Positions 1 to 11,501 of a DNA stretch of 64,000 bases are shown here, piece by piece. How positions within the stretch are numbered: the stretch's first letter is position 1; the number at the start of each line of letters is the position of its first letter. This stretch comes from Orobanche coerulescens (Eukaryota > Streptophyta > Magnoliopsida > Lamiales > Orobanchaceae): the NCBI GenBank assembly GCA_033398695.1, contig CM065811.1, positions 111,399,501 through 111,463,500 on the forward strand, written 5' to 3'. Under the pieces are notes generated by a model. That model did not search any database. It saw only the letters and a list, made by a program, of their open reading frames with translations, and had not been told where the DNA came from. Both the position numbers and the translations under genes were made by a program.

Positions 1-8
1 CAAAGCAG

Positions 9-460
9 TTGTTTGGTGATCGGATGAAGGAAGGTGAGAAAGTAGGGGATCATATCCTCAAAATGATATCTATGATCGAGAGATTGGAGGCTCTTGATTT
101 TAGGATGCATGCTTCTCTCCAGACCGACCTTATCCTACAATCGCTTTCTGACTCCTTCCCTCAGTTTGTAATGAACTTCAACTGCAATTAGATTGCTTGC
201 AACTTAGCTGGATTAATGAACAAACTGAGTACGGCACAGTCTCAAATGAAGACTAGGCCGAAGGAGGCTGCACTTGTTATTTCTTCCGGGCCTCGGAGGC
301 ACAAGAACAACAAGAAAAAAGGCAAGCCATAGTTCAAGCCCAAAGGCGGGGTACAGAAAGACAAGGACAAGGCCCAAATGTTTCCAAAGAGAAAGGTGGC
401 CAAGAAGACAGATGCTTGCCTAAACTGCGGTGAGCTAGGCTACTGGAGGAGGCACTGTCC
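9..460 (+). pseudogene. Element A gag fragment with CCHC zinc knuckle
   Basis: An open stretch at 9-191 reads as the helical C-terminal part of a copia-type gag (UBN2/DUF4219-like), with a run resembling LQTDLILQSLSDSFPQF. A stop follows, then a Lys-rich linker. The knuckle CLNCGELGYWRRHC lies at 415-458. The His of the CX2CX4HX4C pattern is replaced by Tyr, so zinc binding is probably lost. The gag N-terminus lies outside the window. It is a non-functional remnant. Confidence 0.75.
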
Positions 461-537
461 AAAACTTGACCGCAATATGCCTCCAGGTATGGAACTACTA
501 GTTTTTTGGAAACAAACTGTTGTATAACTATTCTACT

Positions 538-1603
538 TCTTGGGTACTTGATTCTGCTGCATATTCTCATATATCTACAATGAATCAGGATCTGGAATGA
601 AGTAGAAAGCTTGGAGCTGGAGAAGTGATGGGGACAATCGGCACTGGACATAATGTCGAGGCTATTGACATCGGATAACTTATGTTGGATTTTTAATTCG
701 GTTTGGTTATCACTTTAGATGATGTACTTGGTTTGGTCAAGGGGCACAAAAATATTGTATCGATTCTAGTCATGGACCGTAAGGGATATCATTTTTTATT
801 GGGGATGGGTCATGTCATACTTAGTTTAGAAATACTACACAAACTCCCATATATGAACATAAACCGCTTAACTCTTTGTCCAAACCTAAAAAGAGAAAAG
901 AATCTTCATGCATAAACCAAATATATCTGTGGCATCTACGCTTAGGTCATGAGACCTTAGAAGAATTCAAATATTTGTATATGATGGCCCATTGGATGAC
1001 CTCCGAGTTGAGTCATTACCAATTTATGAATCCTGTCTAGAAGATAAAATGACCAAAAGGATTTTTAAGACCAAGATCAAGCTCAGAATGTGTTAGAATT
1101 GGTTCACACGGATGTATGTAGTCCAATGAACATCCAGGCTAGGGGTGGTTTCAAATACTTTATCACATTTATAGATGATTATTCTAGATAGGGATACATC
1201 TATTTAATGCGACGTAAGTCTGAAACTTTTGACAAGTTCAGAGATTTCAAGGCTGAAACGGATAAGCGTCATGGTAAGGGTATCAAGTCACTACGATCTG
1301 ATCGTGGTGGCGAATATCTTAGTGGAGAGTTTTTGGATTTTTTGGCAACTGAGGGGATTTCATCCCAGCTCACTATGCCGGGAACTCTACAACAAAATGG
1401 TGTTGCTGAGAGAAGGAACAAAACTCTTTTAAAAATGGTTAGGTCAATAATGAGTTATTCAGATTTACATATTTCGTTCCGGGGGTACGCCTTGGAAACA
1501 GCTGTGTACATTCTAAACCTAGTGCCTTCAAAGTCAGTTCTAGGAACACCGACAGAACTGTGGAGTGGGCGAAAGCCCAGTCTAGGACATGTTCGGATTT
1601 GGG
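538..1603 (+). pseudogene. Element A protease and integrase remnant
   Basis: Around 540-560 the frame reads SWVLDSAAYSHIST, a retropepsin site in which DSG has become DSA. A GAG-pre-integrase segment follows near 925-1060 (LWHLRLGHETLEEF), and then the integrase core. At 1207-1603 one open frame carries SDRGGEYLSGEF, the second catalytic Asp region, and NGVAERRNKTLLKMVRS, which holds the catalytic Glu. Stops lie between these blocks. The frame is cut by insertion of B and continues for only about 29 bases after it (47518-47546). Confidence 0.8.
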
Positions 1604-2707
1604 TGTTAGGAATACTTGTTAGATTTTGATGATGTCATTAATGTAATTCAAATACTTATTACTTGGCAAAATGTAAGGAAGAACCAAATGAGTATCTTCC
1701 ATAGGCCAAATTATGTTAAGTTTATTACTTGGCAAAATGTAAAGAAGAACCAAATGAGTATCTTCTATAGGCCAAAATAAGTTAGGCTCAAATCGGCTAA
1801 GTACAAAAGTACAGATGAGTTCATCAGAGAGGTACAGCCGAGTCAGGTCAGAGAAGTTCTGGTCAACAAAAATCATCAGAAATGTTTGACCAGACTGCAG
1901 TCAAGTGACCTCAGACAAGCCATCTGATCAGGCGAGTCTCATACAGTCACCAATAGAGAAGTACAGACTGCAGAGAAGTTGACTGTTCATCAGCCAACTT
2001 GAGATCAGCTAAGTACTCCAAGTCCACATCAGCATGCATTGAAAAGTCAAATATTACGGAAAGTCACATGCAACGTGAAGAGACAAATTGGAGAGATTCC
2101 CGCAAAGGATATGAATTGAATAATTCATCCAGGCCTACCACTGAAGACTTTAATCTTATTATATTCAAAGGATTCGGCGCCTCACATGCAAAGTCTTCAC
2201 AACGGTCGGACGATGGATTAAAATATGGGAATCCAGCCTTGCAACGTTTAGAAAAGAATAAACAAAGAAGTCTCTCTCCAATGGACTGATTTGTTACAGG
2301 ATTTGAAACGGCTATGAAGAGTGCTCAAGGATCAACACCTATATATATCCAAAGATTTGAAGTTGAGAAACTACCGGTGCGAACATAATCTCATGTAATC
2401 AAAGCATTCAAAGCAATATAAAAGTGAACTATAGCATCGTGAAAAGAGTAGTTCTCAAAAGTTCATACTTGAAGAAGCTCTTAGTTGGAGAAGACAAAAA
2501 CTCGTGTCTTTAATCCTGAGTTCGGGGTACTTCACTGGTTGAATTTCGAGACTGTAAAGGCATCCAAGGATCGCGGATCAAGAGGTGCAAGGCAGTTAAG
2601 GGAGTTGCAACGGCAAGGATTTCCACTGGTTGGAAGATGTTGTAATTTGGTTGAATCACTATAATATTTATCACTATTTGACAATTATAGTGAATTCATC
2701 TCCAACT
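1604..2707 (+). repeat. Element B 5' LTR, first part
   Basis: It matches the LTR at 46114 onward with scattered substitutions. It contains an internal direct duplication near 1660-1780 (a unit with TTACTTGGCAAAATGTAA, twice). It is cut at 2707 by element C, and the TSD caact is at 2703-2707 and 11195-11199. No coding potential is credible here. Confidence 0.93.
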
Positions 2708-3076
2708 TGTAACACCCTCAAGATATTCGAGGTATATTACAGCGCCGTGAATCCCTATATGGGACCCACCAGGCTGAACAGCATCATACTCATCGACTCA
2801 CGTAAACGACAAACCAAAACCATGTCATAAAGACGCAAAACAGAATAATCCACCCGGTTTACCGGTCAAACATAACATCATCAATCAACACAAACATATA
2901 GGCAACAATACAACCCGGACGGACAAGAACTCTTAAGTACTCGAGTACAACCATTAGTTCAAAAGCCACAAAAGACGAAAAGACACAAAAAGACACTAAA
3001 ACATCACTCGTGCACAATCATCACGCACGGCCATCATCCGTAATCTTGGTCCAGTAGCTCGTCTCGATGAACCCGA

Positions 3077-3829
3077 CTGAAATTCATAAAACGAATTTCC
3101 CAAACGGGTCCCCAGAGGAGTTAGCAATTACGCTAGTACAAGTAACCAGATGAACAACTTACATCTTACACATATAGTAATGCATGCAATAAAGAAAACC
3201 GTTCGAAAGCACTCATTTAGAAATGCCAATATCAAATCACATTTGTAAAATGCACCACAATTAACCGTCGATCCACACCTCCGTGGACCCCTACCGAGAC
3301 CCCGTCGGATCTAACCCGTAGTGGTTAAAAGCAAAGCTCGTCGATCCACACCTCCGTGGACCCCTACCGAGACCCCGTCGAGTCTAACCCGTAGTGAGCA
3401 TACACACACACACAATTTCTCATACAAAACTACTATGCCAAGATTGTAAGTTCATAAGGATACTTGCCTCGATTAATAGACGGTGACGCGAGCGGAGCGG
3501 AAGAATCAAGCACGACCGTGAGGAACCGACGGATGAACCTAACGATTCGAACAACACAATCACAACCAACTCTAGACGATTACGGAAAAGGAATACACCC
3601 GGAAACCCGCCTACGATTCATGTATATTCATACAAAAATAACAACGAGGGCGGACCACAACCAAACCCTCTCGATTCCATAAAAATCCACAAAATATCCA
3701 TGAATCCGTAGGAAAACTAAAGATACTAACAATATCAATCGTATACATCATGAATCCACCAACGAAACGGAACGAATCGGAAGAAAACCAAAACCCCAAA
3801 TTAATCGAAATAGGGTTTTAGAGCATTAC
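3077..3829 (-). other. Putative intron in the R-U5 of element C LTR
   Basis: In minus sense CCAAG/GTAATG at 3830/3829 looks like a 5' splice site. TTTCAG ending at 3077 looks like a 3' splice site. A CT-A-A-C type branch-point block lies about 45 bases upstream of it. The same layout recurs in D, E, F and H. In the partner LTR the donor is at 10494, but the acceptor CAG is altered near 9745. Confidence 0.45.
3267..3398. repeat. Two-unit tandem repeat in C LTR
   Basis: A unit of about 80 bp, starting GTCGATCCACACCTCC and ending near AACCCGTAGTG, occurs twice. Each copy contains short inverted repeats (TCCAC with GTGGA, CCGA with TCGG). The same pair recurs at 9932-10063, 32457-32586 and 39211-39343. 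It lies inside the putative LTR intron. Confidence 0.8.
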
Positions 3830-4028
3830 CTTGGAAGATTCGAGTACTAAGATCCGTAGAACGCACGTTAGATTGATTTCGAGCTTCACAACCAAAGAGA
3901 AATGATGAAAATCGACCCCGGATGAAGAACTCTCCCCTCTATACCTCTCTCTCGCGACGCAGATGAAAAATGGGGATGGAAATGGCCGATTTCGCCTAAT
4001 AAAGACGAATGCACTGATTGGCGCTCCG

Positions 4029-4287
4029 TGTGCCGCGGCACGGCCAAAGTGTGCCGCGGCAGCCGAAAATCTACGCCCGTGTTTTCGCGTTGCACAGCCT
4101 ACGCCTGTCTGCCGCGGCACACCTGCATCGGGTTTTGGTCGCGGAAGACACACGAGTGTGCCGCGGCACTGGCCTGGCACTGTGCCGCGGCACCGGATGG
4201 GTGTGCCGCGGCACACAGTACAGATTGTCCGACCAACATTTGGAGAAATTTGTGTGCCGCGGCGCACGCACCTTGTGCCGCGGCCCA
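4029..4287. repeat. CCGCGG palindrome array in U3 of C (copy 1)
   Basis: About eight copies of the palindrome GTGCCGCGGCAC or close variants, irregularly spaced by 10-50 bp. In element sense the array ends about 25 bp before the TATA-like box at 4004-3995. Spacing is not periodic, so it is not a simple satellite. Confidence 0.9.
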
Positions 4288-4539
4288 CACCCCATTTTGG
4301 GTCCCAAAATGATAAAAATGATCCGGAAAGAGAATAAAACGATGGGAATCAATATTTGGGGACCAACAACACGCAATGGATCCATGGCAACCCCGAAACG
4401 GCGGTTCCGCACAACACAACGAGGATACAGTTCAACAGTTTGACAGGAAGGACACGCTGAAAAGATACACGAGGGTCACTACGACCGAGAAATACACTAA
4501 AAACGAAAATACAAGGAAAAGAAAAATACGGATATTACA

Positions 4540-4560
4540 TTCTACCCCTCTAAAAATAAG
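4540..4560 (-). other. Polypurine tract of element C
   Basis: In minus sense an AGAGGGGTAGAA tract directly precedes the LTR start TGTAATATCC. The position and purine richness fit the plus-strand primer site of reverse transcription. Confidence 0.75.
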
Positions 4561-4574
4561 TTTTGTCCTGAAAC

Positions 4575-5761
4575 TTAAGAAACAAACAACTCCGGGTACC
4601 TAGCACGCATGCTATCCTCGGTTTCCCAAGTTGCTTCCTCGACACCGTGTCTCGACCACTGCACCTTGACCAAAGGTATGGTCTTATGCCTCAATCGTTT
4701 CTCACGATGCTCCAAAATCTTCAAAGGACGCTCCTCAAAAGTAATATCTTCAGCAATATCAATCTCGCCATAATCGATGACGTGACTAGGATCCGGAACA
4801 TATTTCCTCAACTGGGAAACATGAAAAATGCTATGAACATGACTCAAGGCCGGAGGTAACGCCAAACGGTATGCCAACCCACCTACTCGCTCGAGGATCT
4901 CAAAGGGGCCGATAAATCTCGGACTCAACTTTCCTTTCTTCCCAAAACGAAAACTCCCTTCGTCGGCGACACCTTTAGCAAAACGTGGTCTCCCACCGAA
5001 TTCCAAAGGTCGACGACGACGCCGGCATACGACTCGCCGACTCGCGCCAACATCCGTTCCCGAATTAATTCTATCTTCCGCCTCGTCTCTAAAACGACAT
5101 CCGGCTCGGTCCCGACCAAATCGGACGCCTCATTCCAACAAATCGGTGATCGACATCGCCGCCCATAAAGTGCCTCATACGGTGCCATCCGAATCGACGC
5201 GTGCCAACTATTGTTATACGTGAATTCGATCAGCGGCAAATGTTCCTCCCAGTCACTACTCCAATCGAGAGCACAGGCACGCAACAAGTCCTCGAACGTC
5301 TGGATAGTGCGTTCCGACTGTCCATCCGTCTGGGATGAAAAGAGGTGCTCAAACGCAACCGGTACCTAACGCCTTATGCACCGCCCGCGAAGTGCGATAC
5401 AAACGGCCGTCACGATCCGAAACAATAGACTTGAGTACCGTGAAGTCTCACGATTTGCGCAATAAACACACGAGCTAACTTCTCCGGCCCCAAGTGTCCT
5501 TGATGCCCGTAAAATGTGCCGACTTGGTCGCGATCAACAATCACCCATACCATATTCATGCCCGACCTCGATCTCGGCAAACTCGTAACGAAATCCATCG
5601 ATATATCTTCCCATTTCCATTCCTAACGGAAGTGATCGCAATAACTCAAATGGCCGATGCTCGATCTTGACCTGGCGACAAGTCAAACATCTCGCTACAA
5701 ACTGTGCGACCTCATCCTTCATATCATTCCACCAGAAATTCCTTCTCAAGTCCTTGTACAT
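4575..5761 (-). pseudogene. Element C integrase with C-terminal chromodomain
   Basis: Read from 5761 down: an HHCC-type segment with MYKDLRRNFWWNDMKDEV and CLTCRQVK, then the core start MDFVTSLPRSRSGMNMVWVI. Then come WEEHLPLIEFTYNNSWHASI, the GPFEILERVGGLAYRLALPP block, and a chromodomain-like end (VKVQWSRHGVEEATWETE). The last open frame spans 5006-4575. Frameshifts and a deletion have removed the SDRDGRF and DGQTE catalytic region (near 5290-5430), so no active integrase can be made. The chromodomain places the element in the chromovirus branch. Confidence 0.88.
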
Positions 5762-5803
5762 CTTACTCGAACCAGGATGAACGGAGTAAGGTGTAGCATG
5801 GGC

Positions 5804-7705
5804 CTACCGTAAAATATTCTGTCTCAACTCTGAGTCGTTCGGCACACAAAGCCGGCTCTGGAATCTCAAAACACCATCCTCGTGAATCACAAATCCAGGA
5901 GACTTTTCTTTAAGAACGTTCTCTCGGATTTGAGTAATCATCGGATCCTCTAACTGCTTCAGCTTAATTTCATCGATCAAAGACGACGAAACTTCTAAAG
6001 CACGAAGTTGCCCGACGGCTCCAGGCAACAAAACTTCAACATCTAACTCGATTAAAGATCGCCGAAGCTCGGACTGAGACGTAAGGATCTCAAGCGATCG
6101 CAGTGCAATCGGTTTCCGGCTCAAGGCGTCGGCCACGACGTTCGCCTTGCCCGGATGATAAAGGATTTCGAGGCCACAACCCTTACTCAACTCCAACCAC
6201 CTCCTCTGCCTCATATTCAACTCCCGCTGAGTAAATATGTATTTCAGACTTTTATGATCGGTAAAAATCTGACATGCAGAGCCGAAAAGATAATGACGCC
6301 AAATCTTGAGTGCAAAAACGACTGCCGCTAACTCCAAATCATGAGTAGGGTAGTTAAGCTCATACGGCCTCAACTGTCTCGACGCAAAGGCAATGGTCTT
6401 ACCGTGCTGCATTAATACGCACCCGAGACCCTGACCCAAAGCATCGCTATAAACGGCAAAACCCTCGTTGCCACATGGCAACGCCAAAACTGGGGCTGAA
6501 GTCAAACGCTTCTTCAGCTCCTCAAAACTCGACTGCCTCTCGTCATTCCAGACGAACTTCTCGGATTTCTGGAGCAACTGTGTAAGTGGTCGAGCCAGTT
6601 TCGAGAAACCCTCGACGAACCTACGGTAGTAGCCAGCTAAACCCAAGAAACTACGGAGCTCCTTCACATTCTTGGGCGGTGCCCAATCCAACACGGCCTC
6701 AATCTTCTGCGGATCCACACGAACCCCCTAGGCTGAAATCACGTGACCTAAAAATATCACTTCCTTCAGCCAGAACTCACATTTCGAGAACTTTGCATAG
6801 AGTTGCTCGGTCCTCAAAATGTTTAATACTACCCGCAAATGATAGGCATGCTCTTCCTCATTCTTCGAATAAATAAGAATATCGTCAATAAAGACGACGA
6901 CGCACTTATCCAAATACTCGATAAAAACTTTGTCCATCAACTGCATGAACACCGCCGGCGCATTAGTTAACCCGAAAGGCATAACTACAAACTCATAATG
7001 TCCGTATCTCGACCGAAAAGTGTCTTGGCACATCGGACTCTCTCACCGGAGGCGATAGTACCCCGATTTCAAATCAATTTTCGAGAATACCGTAGCTCCT
7101 CGCAATCGATCGAACAAGTCATCAATTCTCGGCAAAGGATACTTGTTCTTGATGGTCACCTTGTTTAGTTCGCGATAGTCGATACACAAACGTAGTGAAC
7201 CATCCTTCTTCCGCACAAACAGGACCGGTGCGCCCCAAGGCGAGGCACTCGGTCGAACATACCCCGACTCAAGAAGCTCACTCAACTGCTTCTTCAACTC
7301 GGACATCTCTGAAGGTGCCATGCGATAGGGTGCCTTCGAAATAGGAGCCGCACCCGGCTCTAACTCTATAGCGAACTCGACCTCACGATCCGGTGGCAAT
7401 CCCGGTAACTCGTCAGGAAAAACATCAGGAAATTCATTAACGACTGGAATCGACGAAAGCTCGACTCCACCATCCCCCGCCTTCAAGGCATAGCACCAAT
7501 AACCGATACATCCCTTACGCAGGAGTTTCATCGCCTTCAAGGCGTTAATAACGAGTTTCTGGCTTCCCCTCTTTCGCCCCACGAAAGAGTGCTCGGTGCC
7601 GTCCTCGGCTAACATAGTGATGACTCTCGTGCGGTAGTTCATGATCGCACCATGCCGCTCGAGCCAGTCATCACCAAGTATCAAATCCTCACCCTCGATA
7701 CTCAC
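5804..7705 (-). pseudogene. Element C reverse transcriptase and RNase H
   Basis: The frame 7705-7043 holds the protease tail and the RT N-terminus ([37 protein letters not shown]). The frame 7033-6728 has [17 protein letters not shown], whose Asp pair is the RT catalytic motif. The frame 6718-5804 (304 codons) has the connection, [19 protein letters not shown], and RNase H with [15 protein letters not shown] and [12 protein letters not shown] frameshift at about 7035-7043 and a stop near 6720-6728 separate the three. Motifs are intact within each piece. Confidence 0.9.
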
Positions 7706-7723
7706 AACAATAAGATTAGAGGG

Positions 7724-7972
7724 TCAAGTCCTCTCACAAATAAGCACAGAACAGTCTCGAACCTCCTGATCACCAACGATCCTATCACCGCTAGGAAGCT
7801 TAACGATGAAGGGCTCACAAGGTGTCAAACGGTCGAGACTCAAACGGCGCACACAATCCAGAGATATAAACGAATGCGTAGCACCGGAATCGAAAAGCAC
7901 ACTGACAGGATGAGAAAGAATATAAACGGTACTGCCGCTACGGTAGTCAGCCGGATCATTGGCTCTCCGCAT
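7724..7972 (-). pseudogene. Element C protease segment
   Basis: The piece reads VSVLFDSGATHSFISLDCVR, with the aspartic protease triad DSG, and then LPSGDRIVGDQEVRDCS. It is cut off from the downstream frame ([15 protein letters not shown] at the start of 7705-7043) by a frameshift at about 7710. The fold is a retropepsin that would cleave the Gag-Pol precursor. Confidence 0.85.
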
Positions 7973-8044
7973 CTCATAGACACGCGGGTGGGCGGAGCCA
8001 ACACTAGAAGCTCCCCCTTAGAGGGTCGACTCGACCTCTCCCGA

Positions 8045-9160
8045 CTAGCACTCGGCGAGACCGAGGAGCAAACGATCTCGATTCACACTTGGTTCCCTAG
8101 GCGCTGAATGGAAGCCCGGCACCAAGAATTTTCTCCCTCTCAAAGACAGCGACCTTGTGGCCCTACTGCCACACTGACACACGTCAAAGGGCTCAAACAA
8201 GTACGACCGATGTGGCCCGTACGACCACAATTGAAACACTTCACATCACGAAAAGGAGCACCGGTAGTTCCACGAGGACCCCAGTGAACGAGCCGACCAC
8301 CGCCGCGGGAAGGTAGCAGATTGGGATCTCTGCCGACCCCCACTCTTGTGGCCCGAAAAGTTCCCGGACTTACGCTTCTTACTCTCGCGGCCGCCTCACT
8401 TGCCGTCACCGACATATCATAAGCAAGGGCCCTACTCTGATAATCCTTCAATGTAGTGCATACGAGCCCCGACATATAGTCCCGAATCGGCAACTTCATC
8501 CGTCTGGAGAAATGGAAAATCTTGTCACTCTCCTCGACAACTTGGGTCTTCACATAACCCAACTCCTTATTAAAATCGGCAATAGCTTGAGCTACGGGGA
8601 TATCCCGTGGTTGAGCATCATAAAAGCATGTACCCGAGCCTGTCTGACGCCACGGCAATATTCGCCTCCATCAACTCCTGAAACTCACCACGAAGCAAAG
8701 ATGGTCTTTGGGCCCAACGGCTTCCCACCAATCCGTAGCGTCCCCCGTGAGAAAGTATTGAGCAATAGGGACTCTACGTTCCTCGGGACGATTAGTGGCA
8801 ACGAAGACCTTAGATATCTCCTTAATCCACCCTTCCCACCCATCGGGTCCGAAGCTCCCGAAAACCGAGGAGGATGCATCTTGATGACATCTTGGAGCCA
8901 ACGGTCCGCTCCGCCCGATTAGCATGGGCACGATCCGGGTTCTGAACCGCCCGAGCTATTGCTGCCATTTGGTTCACCATTTGTTGCATTACGGCCGCAA
9001 TACCAAGATCGCACGCTCTGAGAAGAAGCATGGCTATGACGGTCGCCGGTACATTTCCGGCTCGAAGATCGTGACGTGGCCGCCCCACCGCCGCCACGTC
9101 CCGGCCGCGTCCACGACCACGACCGCGACCACGACCTCTTCCGGCATCTATACCGGAGTT
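8045..9160 (-). pseudogene. Element C gag
   Basis: An Arg-Gly repeat (GRGRGRGRGRGRGR) opens the gag near 9145. The expected start ATG appears as ATA, so the start codon is lost. The capsid region follows in several frames (MMQQMVNQMAAIARAVQNP, YFLTGDATDWWEAVGPK). The frame 8658-8140 contains FSRRMKLPIRDYMSGLVCTT and the first knuckle CFNCGRTGHIGRTC. The second knuckle is scrambled near 8200-8150. At least four frame changes are visible when it is compared with element E. Confidence 0.85.
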
Positions 9161-9369
9161 AAATAAGTCGCAAAAGCCATACGAGGGTAAGTACGAGAGA
9201 AGAACAATCACAAGTCGAGAATCAAAGGTACGATGCAAGGAAATAATGAGCAGAGGAAGGAAAACTTACGGACACTGGTAGTACCTAATCATGGCGGCGT
9301 GACGATGATGTGCAAAACAAACACCACAAGACCCAATAAACCGACAAGCCTAGGTATCCATAAACCTAG

Positions 9370-9381
9370 AGCTCGATACCA
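9370..9381 (-). other. Primer-binding site of element C
   Basis: In minus sense TGGTATCGAGC, five bases from the LTR end at 9387, resembles the complement of the initiator Met tRNA 3' end (TGGTATCAGAGC) with small changes. Confidence 0.7.
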
Positions 9382-9386
9382 TTTTC

Positions 9387-11194
9387 TGTAACACCCTCAA
9401 GATATTCGAGGTATATTACGCCGTGAATCCCTATATGGGACCCACCAGCCGAACAAAGATCATACTCATCGACTCACGTAAACGACAAACCAAAACCATG
9501 TCATAAAGACGCAAAACAATAATCCACCTTGCCACTGGCCAAACATAACATCATCAATCAACACAAACATATAGGCAACAATACAACCGGACGGACAAGA
9601 ACTCTTAAGTACTCGAGTACAACCATTAGTTCAAAAGCCACAAAAGACGAAAAGACACAAAAAGACACTAAAACATCACTCGTGCACAATCATCACGCAC
9701 GGCCATCATCCGTATCTTGGTCCAGCTCGTCTCGATGAACTCCGACCAAATTCATAAAACGAATTTCCCAAACGGGTCCCAGAGGGGTTAGCAATTACGC
9801 TAGTACAAGTAACTGATGAACAACTTACATCTTACACATATAGTAATGCATGCAATAAAGAAAACCGCTCAAAGCACTCATTTCCGGAAATGCCAATATC
9901 AAATCACATTTGTAAAATGCACCACAATTAACCGTCGATCCACACCTCCGTGGACCCCTACCGAGACCCCGTCGGATCTAACCCGTAGTGGTTAAAAGCA
10001 AAGCTCGCCGATCCACACCTCCGTGGACCCCTACCGAGACCCCGTCGAGTCTAACCCGTAGTGAGCATACACACACACACAATTTCTCATACAAAACTAC
10101 TATGCCAAGATTGTAAGTTCATAAGGATACTTGCCTCGATTAATGACGGTGACGCGAACGGAGCGGAAGAATCAAGCACGACCGTGAGGAACCGACGGAT
10201 GAACCTAACGATTCGAACAACACAATCACAACCAACTCTAGACGATTACGGAAAAGGAATACACCCTAAAACCCGCCTACGATTCATGTATATTCATACA
10301 AAAATAACAACGAGGGGACCACAACCAAACCCTCTCGATTCCATAAAAATCCACAAAATATCCATGAATCCGTAGGAAAACTAAAGATACTAACAATATC
10401 AATCGTATACATCATGAATCCACCAACGAAACGGAACGAATCGGAAGAAAACCCAAAACCCCAAATTAATCGAAATAGGGTTTTAGAGCATTACCTTGGA
10501 AGATTCGAGTACTAAGATCCGTAGAACGCACGTTAGATTGATTTCCGAGCTTCACAACCAAAGAGAAATGATGAAAATCGACCCCGGATGAAGAACTCTC
10601 CCCTCTATACCCTCTCTCGCGACGCAGATGAAAATGGGGATGGAAATGGCCGATTTCGCCTAATAAAGACGAATGCCTGATTGGCCGCTCCGTGTGCCGC
10701 GCGGCAAAAAGTGTGCCGCGGCACAGCCGAAAATCTACGCCTGTGTTTTCGAGTTGTGCCGCGGCATACCGCCCGTGCCGCGCACACGGCATCGGTTTTG
10801 GTCGCGAAGACACACGAGTGTGCCGCGGCACGGATAGGTGTGCCGCGGCACGATGGGTGTGCCGCGGCACACGCATGCATTGTCCGACCAACATTTGGAG
10901 AAATTTGTGTGCCGCGGCGCACGCACCTTGTGCCGCGGCCCACACCCCATTTTGGGTCCCAAAATGATAAAAATGATCCGGAAAGAGAATAAAACGATGG
11001 GAATCAATATTTGGGGACCAACAACACGCAATGGATCCATGGCAACCCCGAAACGGCGGTTCCGCACAACACAACGAGGATACAGTTGAACAGTTTGACA
11101 GGAAGGACACGCTGAAAAGATACACGAGGGTCACTACGACCGAGAAATACACCAAAAACGAAAATACAAGGAAAAGAAAAATACGGATATTACA
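9387..11194 (-). repeat. Element C LTR, 5' copy in element sense (1808 bp)
   Basis: Partner of 2708-4539. Most differences between the two are short changes and small indels at CAG, CTG, CCG or CGG. It holds a tandem repeat (9932-10063), a putative intron donor at 10494 and a palindrome array (10693-10942). Confidence 0.93.
10693..10942. repeat. CCGCGG palindrome array in U3 of C (copy 2)
   Basis: About seven GTGCCGCGGCAC-like palindromes, matching the array at 4029-4287. One copy is altered to GCCGCGCGGC. Confidence 0.9.
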
Positions 11195-11199
11195 CAACT

Positions 11200-11499
11200 G
11201 GTTTGGAGAAAAGTGGATTAGTAGAGGATTACCCCACCTCTGAGACCACTATAACTGCCTGCGTATTTTACTGTTTTCTAGCATCATACTTTAACTGCTG
11301 CATTCATTGTTAAGTGTTTCATTAGTTGTTTTGTATTCATCATCAGCTGACTTCCGCACGTATTGAGATCAAACGACTCTAAGTCATTTGCATATCTATC
11401 AGCTGAAAAAACTTACTCTTTGTGAAAAAGAGTTTAAGAGTTTCAATAAGTCTATTCACCCCCCCTATAGACTTATTCCTGGACGACTTGTGACCTACA
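11200..11499 (+). repeat. Element B 5' LTR, second part
   Basis: Resumes after element C and the duplicated caact. It ends GTGACCTACA at 11499 and matches 47218-47517. With 1604-2707 it totals 1404 bp, the same as the 3' LTR. Confidence 0.93.
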
Positions 11500-11501
11500 A
11501 G

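Larger units (their letters stand above)
1..1603 (+). mobile_element. Element A: degraded Ty1/copia fragment (left part)
   Basis: This is the oldest layer of the nest. It contains a gag tail, a CCHC knuckle, a protease-like DSA site, a GAG-pre-integrase segment and an integrase core, all on the plus strand and interrupted by stops and frameshifts. It begins outside the window. Element B interrupts it inside the integrase, and the TSD ttggg (1599-1603 and 47518-47522) marks that junction. The gene order protease, integrase before RT is that of copia. The lineage within copia is not clear. Confidence 0.85.
2708..4539 (-). repeat. Element C LTR, 3' copy in element sense (1832 bp)
   Basis: Its partner is 9387-11194. 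In element sense U3 comes first (4539 downward). It carries the CCGCGG palindrome array (4287-4029), a weak TATA-like box (4004-3995), a GA-rich leader start near 3950, a putative intron and a tandem 80-bp repeat. ORFs within it read through the palindromes and are not genes. Confidence 0.93.
2708..11194 (-). mobile_element. Element C: Tekay-like chromovirus (Ty3/gypsy)
   Basis: Bounded by TGTAACACCC at 2708 and GATATTACA ending at 11194, with TSD caact on both sides. In element sense (minus) the order is LTR 11194-9387, PBS, gag, protease, RT, RNase H, integrase with chromodomain, PPT, LTR 4539-2708. The frames are broken at many places. Body and R-U5 resemble element E, while the U3 core resembles element F. 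Confidence 0.94.

Noticed and set aside
9..1603. A diversity-generating retroelement or a domesticated integrase in element A
   Set aside because: Stops, a mutated zinc knuckle and a mutated protease site show plain decay, and no selection for an open frame is visible.
4018..4443. Overlapping Cys/Arg/Ala-rich ORFs on both strands (also at 10466-11197, 52816-53188, 59708-60080)
   Set aside because: They are translations of the CCGCGG palindrome arrays within LTRs, open in several frames on both strands because the repeat is self-complementary and lacks stops. No domain is visible.
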